Assembly (NCBI RefSeq): GCF_003050965.1
Contig: NZ_QAOU01000007.1
Span: 62,001 to 126,000, forward strand
Reading direction: 5' to 3'
DNA from: Nitrosospira sp. Nsp2
GTDB lineage: Bacteria > Pseudomonadota > Gammaproteobacteria > Burkholderiales > Nitrosomonadaceae
Length of the DNA stretch: 64,000 nucleotides
Of the stretch, positions 56,506 to 64,000 are shown in pieces. Each line of letters begins with the position of its first letter. Within the stretch, counting starts at the first letter, position 1. The notes under the pieces are model-generated. The model saw only the letters and a list, made by a program, of their open reading frames with translations, was not told the DNA's origin and ran no database searches. A program made the position numbers and the translations under genes.

Positions 56506-58070
56506 CCAAACTGCATAAACCTAAGTCATGGGAGTCTGTGGCACTAGAAACTCTTGCCACCCTGACATTGGGAGGTGACTGGGGCAAAGAAGCCGAGTTT
56601 GAATCAGAAGACTACGCACTAGTGCTTAGCATCAGAGGAGCAGAGATTCGTCACTGGAGCGAGAACAAAGGCTCAACAGCCTCTTTGCGCAAAGTTAAGA
56701 AATCAAGCTTGGCAAGCCGACTGCTCAAGGGTGGTGACATCCTAGTTGAGATATCTGGTGGCGGGCCTGATCAACCTGTTGGTCGTACTGTTCTGATTGA
56801 TAAAAGCGTTTTTGCGTACGCACCGAACACCCCTAAAATATCCACAAATTTCCTACGTCTACTTCGAACCTGTGAAGAAATCGATTCAAGCTTCCTGAAT
56901 CACTATCTCCAGTATTTCTACAAGAGCGGGGAAATCTCAGCTTATCAAGCTGGGAGCAACAATCTTAGGAATCTCAAGTTCAACGATTATCTTGGCCTTC
57001 AAATACCTCTCCCCCCATTTCGAGAACAACACCGCATTGTCGCAAAAATTGAGGAATTGTTTTCCGAATTGGACAAGGGAATCGAAAACCTGAAGACAGC
57101 CCGCGCACAGCTCAAGGTATATCGCCAAGCCCTGTTGAAGTACGCTTTCGAGGGCAAGCTCACCGAGAAATGGCGCGAAGAAAATAAGGACAAACTGGGA
57201 ACCGCCGCAGCGTTGCTGAAGCGCATCCAACTGGAGCGCGCGCAACGCTACCAGCAGCAACTCGCCGATTGGGAAGCCGCTGGCAAACGAGGCACCAAAC
57301 CCAAAGCCCCAAAAACCCTGCCGCCGAAGACCGCCGAAGACCTGGCCGAATTGCCCGAACTGCCGAAGGGATGGGGGTGGTTTAAGGTGGCTGACCTAGC
57401 AAATGTTTCAGGTGGCTTAACGAAAAATCCGAAAAGAAATATTTTTCCGATAAAACGTCCGTTTCTCCGGGTCGCGAACGTTTATGCCAATAGACTTGAA
57501 CTGGACGATATGCACGTCTCCGGCGTTTCTGAGACAGAAATTGAAAGAGTCATTTTAGTTAAGGGAGACATTCTCGTTGTGGAAGGAAATGGTAGCGTCG
57601 ATCAAATTGGCAGAGTTGCTATTTGGAATGGGGCAATTGATGAATGTGTACATCAAAACCATCTCATTAAAGCGCGACCACTGAATTTTGTTTGCTCAGA
57701 ATTCATCCTGCATTTCTTGATGTCAGAGTTAGGGCGAAAATTTATTGTCCGTGCGGCGAGTTCAACATCTGGTTTGCATACTTTGAGTATCTCAAAAGTT
57801 GAAAGCCTATTCGCTCCACTTTGCGCAAGAGCAGAACAAGACGTCCTATTGAACGAACTGTCAGTCAAACTTTCACTGGTCGATCAACTCGAACAGACCA
57901 TCATTACCTCATTGCAACAAGCCGAAGCCCTGCGAAAGTCCATTCTAAAGAAAGCCTTCTCCGGCCGGCTGGTGCCGCACGACCCGCACGATGAACCCGC
58001 GTCGGCGCTGCTGGCGCGCATCAAGGCAGAAAAGTCCGCCCAACCCCAAGGCAAGAAAGCCCGCAAATGA
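56502..58070 (+). CDS. hsdS: Type I restriction-modification specificity subunit S
   Basis: HsdS sets the recognition sequence. The 522-residue protein has two target-recognition domains (about 10-165 and 285-445) separated by conserved helical regions: LPPFREQHRIVAKIEELFSELDKGIENLKTARAQLKVYRQALLKYAFEGKL in the middle and LCARAEQDVLLNELSVKLSLVDQLEQTIITSLQQAEALRKSILKKAFSGRL at the end. The target sequence cannot be read from this. Start is GTG 56502 overlapping hsdR; the stop overlaps the hsdM start as ATGA. Confidence 0.95.
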   Translation: MTKLHKPKSWESVALETLATLTLGGDWGKEAEFESEDYALVLSIRGAEIRHWSENKGSTASLRKVKKSSLASRLLKGGDILVEISGGGPDQPVGRTVLIDKSVFAYAPNTPKISTNFLRLLRTCEEIDSSFLNHYLQYFYKSGEISAYQAGSNNLRNLKFNDYLGLQIPLPPFREQHRIVAKIEELFSELDKGIENLKTARAQLKVYRQALLKYAFEGKLTEKWREENKDKLGTAAALLKRIQLERAQRYQQQLADWEAAGKRGTKPKAPKTLPPKTAEDLAELPELPKGWGWFKVADLANVSGGLTKNPKRNIFPIKRPFLRVANVYANRLELDDMHVSGVSETEIERVILVKGDILVVEGNGSVDQIGRVAIWNGAIDECVHQNHLIKARPLNFVCSEFILHFLMSELGRKFIVRAASSTSGLHTLSISKVESLFAPLCARAEQDVLLNELSVKLSLVDQLEQTIITSLQQAEALRKSILKKAFSGRLVPHDPHDEPASALLARIKAEKSAQPQGKKARK

Positions 58071-59548
58071 ACGCAACCGCATCCATCGTTTCCAAAGTCT
58101 GGAGTTTCTGCACCACCCTGCGCGACGACGGCGTGGGCTATGCCGATTATCTGGAGCAGCTCACCTACCTGATCTTCCTAAAGATGGCGGACGAGTACAG
58201 CCAGCCGCCTCATAGCCGCCAGGTGGGCATCCCCGCCGAATACAACTGGCAAAGCCTCAAGGCCAAGCGCGGCGCTGAGCTGGAAGTCCATTACGTAACG
58301 CTGTTACGCGAGTTAGGCAATAGGCCCGGCATGCTCGGCACGATCTTTACCAAGGCGCAGAACAAGATTCAAGACCCGGCTAAACTGTATCGCCTGATCG
58401 ACATGGTGAATGAAACCGAGTGGGTCACCATGGGCGCCGATGTCAAAGGCGACATCTACGAAGGCCTGCTCGAACGCAACGCCGAAGATACCAAATCCGG
58501 CGCCGGCCAATACTTCACCCCTCGCGCCCTCATTCGCGCCATGGTTGAGTGTGTGCGCCCCGAGCCCAACAGGACGATTGCCGACCCTGCCTGCGGCACC
58601 GGCGGCTTCTTCCTCGCCGCCTATGACTTTCTGGTGGGGACGCACCAGATGAATAAGGCGCAGAAGGCCTTCCTCAAGCACGACACCTTCCACGGCAACG
58701 AAATCGTCGCCAGCACTCGCCGCCTTGCCTTAATGAACATGTTCCTGCACAACATTGGCGAGATCGACGGTGACAGCATGATTTCTCCTAATGATGCTCT
58801 GGTCGCCAGCTCGCCGAAAACCTATGACTACGTTCTCGCCAATCCGCCCTTCGGCAAGAAGAGCGCTATGAGCTTTACCAACGAAGAAGGCGAACAGGAA
58901 AAGGACGACCTAACCTACAACCGCCAGGATTTCTGGGCCACCACCTCAAATAAGCAGCTCAACTTCGTCCAGCACATCCGCACCATGCTCAAAACAAATG
59001 GACGCGCCGCCGTGGTCGTACCTGACAATGTGTTGTTTGAAGGCGGCGCCGGGGAAACGGTGCGCAAGAAGTTGATGGAGAACACCGACCTGCACACCAT
59101 CCTGCGCCTGCCAACCGGCATCTTCTACGCCAACGGCGTCAAGGCGAATGTGCTGTTCTTCGACAACCACGCCGCCAGCAAAGACCCCTGGACCAAGGAA
59201 GTCTGGTTCTACGATTACCGCACCGACATTCACCATACGCTCAAAAAGAAGCCGCTCCGCTTCGAGGACTTGAAGGATCTCATCGCCTGCTACAACGCGG
59301 GCAACCGCTTCGAGCGCAAGGAAACATGGAACGAGCAGACCAACCCAGAGGGCCGCTGGCGTAAATTCACTTACGAGCAGATCATCGCTCGCGACAAAAC
59401 CAGCCTTGATATTTTCTGGCTTAAGGACAAGAGCCTCGTTGATCTGGATAACCTGCCCGAGCCCGATGAGCTGGTTGGCGAGATTATCGACAATATCGAG
59501 GCAGGATTGGATAGCTTCCGAGCGGTTGCTGCCGCACTTGCCAAATAA
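58067..59548 (+). CDS. hsdM: Type I restriction-modification methyltransferase subunit M
   Basis: HsdM is the adenine methyltransferase of the type I enzyme. The 493-residue protein has the HsdM N-terminal domain (VWSFCTTLRDDGVGYADYLEQLTYLIFLKMADE), the SAM motif ADPACGTGGFF at 172-182 and the catalytic NPPF motif IV starting at Asn259. GQYFTPRALIRAMVECVRP is also typical. It is the last gene of the R-S-M operon and is followed by a perfect 12-bp inverted repeat. Confidence 0.96.
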   Translation: MNATASIVSKVWSFCTTLRDDGVGYADYLEQLTYLIFLKMADEYSQPPHSRQVGIPAEYNWQSLKAKRGAELEVHYVTLLRELGNRPGMLGTIFTKAQNKIQDPAKLYRLIDMVNETEWVTMGADVKGDIYEGLLERNAEDTKSGAGQYFTPRALIRAMVECVRPEPNRTIADPACGTGGFFLAAYDFLVGTHQMNKAQKAFLKHDTFHGNEIVASTRRLALMNMFLHNIGEIDGDSMISPNDALVASSPKTYDYVLANPPFGKKSAMSFTNEEGEQEKDDLTYNRQDFWATTSNKQLNFVQHIRTMLKTNGRAAVVVPDNVLFEGGAGETVRKKLMENTDLHTILRLPTGIFYANGVKANVLFFDNHAASKDPWTKEVWFYDYRTDIHHTLKKKPLRFEDLKDLIACYNAGNRFERKETWNEQTNPEGRWRKFTYEQIIARDKTSLDIFWLKDKSLVDLDNLPEPDELVGEIIDNIEAGLDSFRAVAAALAK

Positions 59549-59944
59549 CTAATCAACATTGCTTTGTGGATGCCGACTGCCATAGGCAAGAACGGTTTTT
59601 TGCTGGATAGTGAAGCGGACGGAACGTCGACCTTCCTGACCTTCGTCCGACATCGAGGCATTGCCGAGCGACTCGGCCGGAAGCGCCACCGTGCCTTCCG
59701 GCCGAGAAGATGACATTAGCTATATAGATTGCGAGCAACCGCTTTTCGCACTCGGCGCCCCGGCAGAATTCAACCGAATTGAACGTGTTTTCGCCCGGAT
59801 TACCATTTATTGTAAGGCGCGTGCGTCCATATCATAGCTGTTACGGCTCACTTAGGCAGGTGATACGGCCTCGGCATAATCTCGAAAACTTAGGAGGAAT
59901 GACAGCTATCTGTTTACGGAAGGTCCATCAATCGTTGATTTCTT
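59549..59944. other. Gap between hsdM and the integrase, no gene seen
   Basis: These 396 bases lie between the convergent ends of hsdM and int. Apart from the inverted repeat at 59672-59706, I see no supported gene; a 62-codon frame at 59779-59967 has no ribosome site and overlaps the integrase end. Confidence 0.55.
59672..59706 (+). terminator. Perfect 12-bp hairpin downstream of hsdM
   Basis: CTCGGCCGGAAG and CTTCCGGCCGAG pair perfectly around an 11-base loop. Lying between the convergent hsdM and int genes, it could end transcription from one or both sides. It has no T-run, so it may be a rho-dependent or stability hairpin, or the footprint of a mobile sequence. Confidence 0.45.
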
Positions 59945-61129
59945 TCAATCAAGCTTCGTCACATTAGCTCGGTTCTTCAATCCAGCCGCCGCCATCATTG
60001 CACTTGTCGCGGTGTTCACGCTATCCCTTACCGGATCAAGATCAAGCCGTGCATAAATAGCCGTGGTATTCTGGTTCTTGTGGTTAAGGCTCTTTCCAAT
60101 AATCGCCATTGATGCGCCTGTTTTCGCTTGCCAGCTTCCCAAAGTGCGCCGTAAATCATGGATACGTAGGTCAGAAATACCAGCACGTTTCAAGATGCGC
60201 TCCCAGCCCTTTTTAGGCTCTGCCAGATGCCCAGCCTTACCGATACCGGGAAATACATATCTTGCACCTTCTAAGGGCTTCCTTGCGCGTAATACTTCCA
60301 TCGCTTCAGGTGATAACGTTACTGTCTGCGGTGTGCCGTTCTTGGTCTCCCTGATGCGCCACTCAGCCCTTTCAAAGTTCACATCAGCCCATTGCATTGC
60401 CAGTACGTTCGAACGTCTAGCGCCAGTCAACAGGGACAATAAGAAGTAATCACGCATCGTGTCGTTTTGCTCATCTGCCAATGCCTGGAAGAACCTCGGC
60501 AACTCATCGCCTTGTATGAACCGGTCGCGTGAATTTTCCTTGTTGAGCTTAATTCCCGTTGCAGGATTGGTGTGCCATAGCCCAGCAGCTATTGACCATC
60601 CAAATATGCTTGATACTAGAGCTTTCACCCGATTAGCAGTTATCCCATGACCTGATTTGGTGATACTGCTATGAATTGCCGCAATATCAGCCCTATTAAT
60701 AGCGGAGAGCTTTTTGTTGCCTAACGGCTTCTCAAGATAGGTCTTGAACTTTGACTCATCCTCAGCCCAAGTTCTTTTATTGAGTTTGGAGTGACGGTCA
60801 AGATAATCAGCGAACAGGGCAGAAAAGGTTAACTCAGCCTTTCGCCCTCTCTTCACTTCACCGGGATTCAGGTCATGGGCAATGTCAGAGTTTATTTGAG
60901 TAGCCTTACGCCTTGCTTGCTCAACTGTCAGGTCAGGATAACGCCCTATCGTGATGCGTTCGAGGGTGCCGTGAATACGACGTAGAACAGAAAACGTTCT
61001 TGTCCCGTTAGAAGTAACCCGAAGTTGTAAGCCCGTAGTTTTGGTATCTTGATAGTCGGCCCGTTTGCCGTGTTCGGGTAAGGTCAGATCGGCGATTGCA
61101 GCCTTGGTGAAATTGATCTTGTTTGCCAT
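59945..61129 (-). CDS. Tyrosine integrase (P4-type) of the element
   Basis: The 394-residue integrase has the DUF4102-like N-terminal arm-binding domain (TKTTGLQLRVTSNGTRTFSVLRRIHGTLERITIGRYPDLTVEQAR), a core-binding domain and the catalytic domain with Arg238 (TGARRSNVL), His324-x2-Arg327 (HDLRR), His350 (SLNHKN) and Tyr359. It belongs to the P4-like class, which integrates in tRNA 3' ends, consistent with the 47-bp repeat in tRNA-Thr. The start ATG is 13 bp from the GGGTAAC repeats, so the protein could repress its own promoter. All catalytic residues are present. Confidence 0.95.
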   Translation of the reverse strand: MANKINFTKAAIADLTLPEHGKRADYQDTKTTGLQLRVTSNGTRTFSVLRRIHGTLERITIGRYPDLTVEQARRKATQINSDIAHDLNPGEVKRGRKAELTFSALFADYLDRHSKLNKRTWAEDESKFKTYLEKPLGNKKLSAINRADIAAIHSSITKSGHGITANRVKALVSSIFGWSIAAGLWHTNPATGIKLNKENSRDRFIQGDELPRFFQALADEQNDTMRDYFLLSLLTGARRSNVLAMQWADVNFERAEWRIRETKNGTPQTVTLSPEAMEVLRARKPLEGARYVFPGIGKAGHLAEPKKGWERILKRAGISDLRIHDLRRTLGSWQAKTGASMAIIGKSLNHKNQNTTAIYARLDLDPVRDSVNTATSAMMAAAGLKNRANVTKLD

Positions 61130-61140
61130 GATTATTCTTA

Positions 61141-61171
61141 GGGTAACGTTGGGGTAACTCTAGGGGGTAAT
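61141..61171 (+). repeat. GGGTAAC repeats in front of the integrase gene
   Basis: GGGTAAC at 61141 and 61152, 11 bp apart, and GGGTAAT at about 61165. The same motif, orientation and spacing occur near the left end (45296-45324). They lie in the promoter region of int. Confidence 0.6.
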
Positions 61172-61277
61172 TCGCAGCTAAATCGAGGTTATTCCGTTAA
61201 CGTCACTATAGGCGTAATATGTTGCTATATCAACGCTTATTAAACTTCGTTAACCCGTAACTGTACGTGAACCGTCG

Positions 61278-61324
61278 GATTCGTAATCAGTAGGTCGGAG
61301 GTTCGACTCCTCTCAACAGCACCA
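61278..61324 (+). repeat. Right attachment repeat (partial tRNA-Thr copy)
   Basis: Identical to 45213-45259 over 47 bases. It has no acceptor 5' half or D arm, so it is not a working tRNA. It marks the right boundary of the element. Confidence 0.92.
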
Positions 61325-61866
61325 GATCCAATCCTTTGATTCCCAGGTACCCTGACCAGCGGTCCCTCTGCGCTCCTAGGTAGCGGAAATAGGTTTGGCA
61401 GGACTGCCAACTTCAAGGGATCGAGTTCTTGTTGCAGACCGCGCTGAACCTACTCCAGGCCGTGCTGAACCTACTCTAGATTTGCATTTTTCAGCTTCGA
61501 TAAAATACCCGGCATATTGCTGTGTAACACCCCACGCCGCTCGCCGCTAGAGCGATGTCTACGTTGTTATCCCGCTGCATCGCCAATAAGCGCACGCGCT
61601 TGGATGAGCAGGCTTCGAGAATCTCTCTGATCGCGAGACCGCCCCCTTATCTAGCGGACGACCCGCCGGGAAAAGTGTCGAATTAAGCTTACCTTAAAAC
61701 CCGGGTTGTGTAAGCGTTTTGGCGTTTGAAACGTTCATCCCTTCTTCTTGAGTCACAAAGCACAGCCAGGTGATTGGTAAAGGAAATCGATTTCCTACAA
61801 CCCCTCTTTATTAATCAGGATTTTGTTGATCTTCTTTGCCCAATTTTGCGAAAAAGGGTTTTGTAG
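61325..61866. other. Intergenic region right of the element, no gene seen
   Basis: These 542 bases have no supported gene. GCTGAACCTACTC occurs twice 21 bp apart near 61441-61480. A near match to the element palindrome (GAAACGTTC) lies near 61717 but is imperfect. AAAAAGGG about 8 bases before 61867 is a ribosome site for the next gene. Confidence 0.5.
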
Positions 61867-64000
61867 ATGGGAAAGCGTTTGAGCATTAAAGGTTGGCGGT
61901 TTGTATCGTTGGCTATGTGGCTGGGGTTAATTGCTTTGGCACCGCCCGCGATTGCTGATAATGCCGTCAGATTAAGGATACTGGTCATTACGACCGGTGA
62001 AATCGCGGAAGATATGGGATTTGCGTATATCAAACCCTTCCTTGATGAAATAGGCGTGCCGTATGACGTGTTAAACGCCGCGACAGAGGATCTGACCGCT
62101 GCTGTACTCGCCTCTTCTTCCACCGGAGGCAGCTGCAAAGCCGAGGACGCGGGTTGCGTCGGCAACTATAATGGCATCATTCTTACCGACGCCGACCTGG
62201 TGCCCGGCTTCACTCCATCCGAATGGGACATCCTGCACAATTACCAGAAGAACTTTGGCGTCCGTCAAGCCGTTCTTTCAGGATGGCCGGCCACGTATTC
62301 GGATCCGCAGACCCCTTATGGGGTCTATCTCGATTACGGTCTGGTCTATTCGTCCAGTGGAACGGACTACGAGGGCCGGTGGACGGTGCCTGCCAGTTAC
62401 GGCATGGAAGTGTTTGAGTATGTGAATCGCGCAAATCCATTTCCAATTACGGATTTTGCCTTCGCAGCCAATCCTCGAAATGATGCTAGGGCGCTACGGG
62501 ACGGTTCTGTGCCCCGGGTCGAGCCCCTCCTTAGAACACAGAATGGGGAAGCCCTGCTATCGATCGTTCGTTATATGGTGGCTCCCCAGATCCAGCCGGT
62601 ACGTGAGGTGATGATCTCGACGATTACTAACGCCGGGTTCCTCGTTCATTCAAAAGTGCTTGCCTATGAGTTCATCAACTGGGTGACACATGGGGTCTTC
62701 GTTGGTGCACGCTTTGTTCATATGGCGGTCCATGTGGACGATTTGTTTCTTCCTAACCCCGTTTGGGATACTGCCGTCAAGGCGATTAACCCCGCAAATA
62801 CGTATCGCTTGAACAGCGTTGATGTTAACAACGCGGTGAGCAAACAGGCGGCCTTCCGTGCCGCACACCCCGCAGCCGGGGCGTTCAAGCTGGATTTTGC
62901 ATTCAATGGTGCGGGGGCTGTGGTTGATCCAAAAGCTGTGAGATTGACTGCAAACTTCGCAGACGACCTGGTGCGTGCGGTTGTCGTCAATAAACGAAAT
63001 TTCCGCTTCATTAACCACACCTTCACTCACGCGGCAATGGATAAAGCGGGGGTTCGCGCTGATGCTCCTTGTGATTACGCAACTTTTACCAGCGCCGCGG
63101 ACATTCGAGCAGAGATTCTCAAGAACCGGATGGTTTGGGGGCTTCTGGGTCTTCCCGACAGAAGTGAAAACAACCGGGTACTCGTGAGCGGGGCTCACTC
63201 GGGCCTTAAAGACCGCAGGTGCACCGATAATCCTGCCCTGCATCGAGATATGTTCAACGTCCAGGCGGACGATACGGCATTTGACGGCGGCGGCGCGAAC
63301 CCCCTATTCCTGGAAGCGGCGGCTAACACGGGCGTGGCCTATCTTGCCGCGGACTCATCGCAGCGGGCGCAGAACGTCGAACAGTACATCGCGCAATACG
63401 AAGATCACAGCCCGATGGATCGACTTATGTTGCCGCGCTGGCCAACCAATATTTTTTATAATGTGACGAATCCAGCTCAGTTGGAAGATGAGTACGACCA
63501 CATTTACCATGGGCGATTTGTTAATTCGGGGCAAAACCCATGTGAAATAGCCGGAGCGCTCTGCTCACGCCGAAGTTATGCGGAAATCCTCGCTGTGGAA
63601 GCCGATGTGGCATTGCGACATATGCTTACCTTTAATAGATGGCCTCATTTTTTCCATCAGACGAACCTGGCGAGATATGATGAGAGCGGTAACACGCTCC
63701 AATTCGACTGGCTCAACGCGGTTTTCACAGAATATGAGCAGCTGTTAACACTACCGGTCAAGAATCTTCCCTATTATCTCATCGGCGACCAAACCGCAGC
63801 GCGCCTCAACCTCAAGTCCGCGGCTATTCATGCGACATGGGATCGCGAGACCAACCAGGTTATGCTGTTCGCGAACAAGGCGATACTTAACCTTCCGGTA
63901 ACGGGTATTTCCGGTGGCGAGCTTTACGGGGGTCAATTCATCCGCGAGGTTGCCGTAGATAACATGCCCAAGGCGTTTCCGGTCGACCGTGCGCTGAGCC
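61867..64000 (+). CDS. Large exported NodB-fold protein, Agd3/CE18-like polysaccharide deacetylase (cut by window edge)
   Basis: The frame is open from ATG 61867 to the window end, at least 711 residues, and is preceded by an in-frame TAG. It starts with a signal peptide (WRFVSLAMWLGLIALAPPAIADNA). The middle contains a NodB-type metal site: HVDDLF with Asp291 and Asp292, and NHTFTH with His384 and His388 (HxxxH). WPHFFHQTNL follows in the later part. The size, order of domains and these motifs resemble Agd3, the fungal galactosaminogalactan deacetylase that founded CE18, with an N-terminal carbohydrate-binding part. The product would modify an exported polysaccharide. The family call is by motif and layout only; no exopolysaccharide genes are visible in the window. 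Confidence 0.65.
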   Translation, partial: MGKRLSIKGWRFVSLAMWLGLIALAPPAIADNAVRLRILVITTGEIAEDMGFAYIKPFLDEIGVPYDVLNAATEDLTAAVLASSSTGGSCKAEDAGCVGNYNGIILTDADLVPGFTPSEWDILHNYQKNFGVRQAVLSGWPATYSDPQTPYGVYLDYGLVYSSSGTDYEGRWTVPASYGMEVFEYVNRANPFPITDFAFAANPRNDARALRDGSVPRVEPLLRTQNGEALLSIVRYMVAPQIQPVREVMISTITNAGFLVHSKVLAYEFINWVTHGVFVGARFVHMAVHVDDLFLPNPVWDTAVKAINPANTYRLNSVDVNNAVSKQAAFRAAHPAAGAFKLDFAFNGAGAVVDPKAVRLTANFADDLVRAVVVNKRNFRFINHTFTHAAMDKAGVRADAPCDYATFTSAADIRAEILKNRMVWGLLGLPDRSENNRVLVSGAHSGLKDRRCTDNPALHRDMFNVQADDTAFDGGGANPLFLEAAANTGVAYLAADSSQRAQNVEQYIAQYEDHSPMDRLMLPRWPTNIFYNVTNPAQLEDEYDHIYHGRFVNSGQNPCEIAGALCSRRSYAEILAVEADVALRHMLTFNRWPHFFHQTNLARYDESGNTLQFDWLNAVFTEYEQLLTLPVKNLPYYLIGDQTAARLNLKSAAIHATWDRETNQVMLFANKAILNLPVTGISGGELYGGQFIREVAVDNMPKAFPVDRALS

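Noticed and set aside
61278-61324. Second tRNA-Thr gene
   Set aside because: Only the 3' 47 bases are present; the bases upstream cannot form the acceptor 5' strand or the D arm.

Overview
The window looks like the chromosome of an ammonia-oxidising betaproteobacterium of the Nitrosomonadaceae, most likely Nitrosospira. This is inference from family-level gene content and order (ybgC-tolQRAB next to ruvBAC-yebC, mlaFEDCB with a YadGH-type exporter and ibaG, accBC-aroQ), from the copper and cytochrome proteins, and from a PEP-CTERM protein. No single marker here proves the genus, and no amo, hao or rRNA gene is present.

Region by region. 1-6101 (minus strand): the Tol-Pal envelope operon (ybgC, tolQ, tolR, tolA, 5' part of tolB), then ruvC-ruvA-ruvB and yebC. 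6233-10033 (minus): a periplasmic redox operon of a Tat-exported multicopper oxidase, a SCO-cytochrome c fusion and a small exported protein of unknown role, with a perfect inverted repeat upstream. 10207-16701: thiO, tRNA-Lys, a DnaQ/GIY-YIG nuclease fusion, a HAF-repeat PEP-CTERM protein, a small exported tandem-repeat protein and about 1.15 kb without recognisable genes. 16702-25905 (plus): a hybrid histidine kinase and partner regulator, a YheT hydrolase and dnaE. 26068-34902: yggS, a ferredoxin, coaD, rsmD, a pair of M16 peptidases, ftsY-ftsE-ftsX and rpoH with a sigma-E-like promoter. 34654-44898 (minus): ibaG, an ABC-2 exporter, mlaBCDEF, a DUF3426 protein, prmA, accC-accB and aroQ.

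45184-61324 is the main accessory region: a 16-kb integrative element inserted in the 3' end of tRNA-Thr(CGT). A 47-bp copy of the tRNA 3' end bounds it on the far side, next to a P4-type tyrosine integrase. Both ends carry short GGGTAAC repeats. The element has a satellite-like core (integrase, small HTH regulator, D5/SF3 primase-helicase) and no capsid or tail genes. Its cargo is defence-like: a lone OLD-family ATPase-nuclease, an orphan AAA ATPase and a complete type I restriction-modification operon (hsdR-hsdS-hsdM). Broken IS3 and IS21 copies lie between them. A perfect palindrome, GGAAACGTTTCC, occurs four times in the element and I saw it nowhere else in the window; no described system that I know explains it.

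After the element the chromosome resumes with the first 711 codons of a large exported NodB-fold protein resembling Agd3-type (CE18) polysaccharide deacetylases. Both window-edge genes (tolB and this one) are truncated by the window, not broken.
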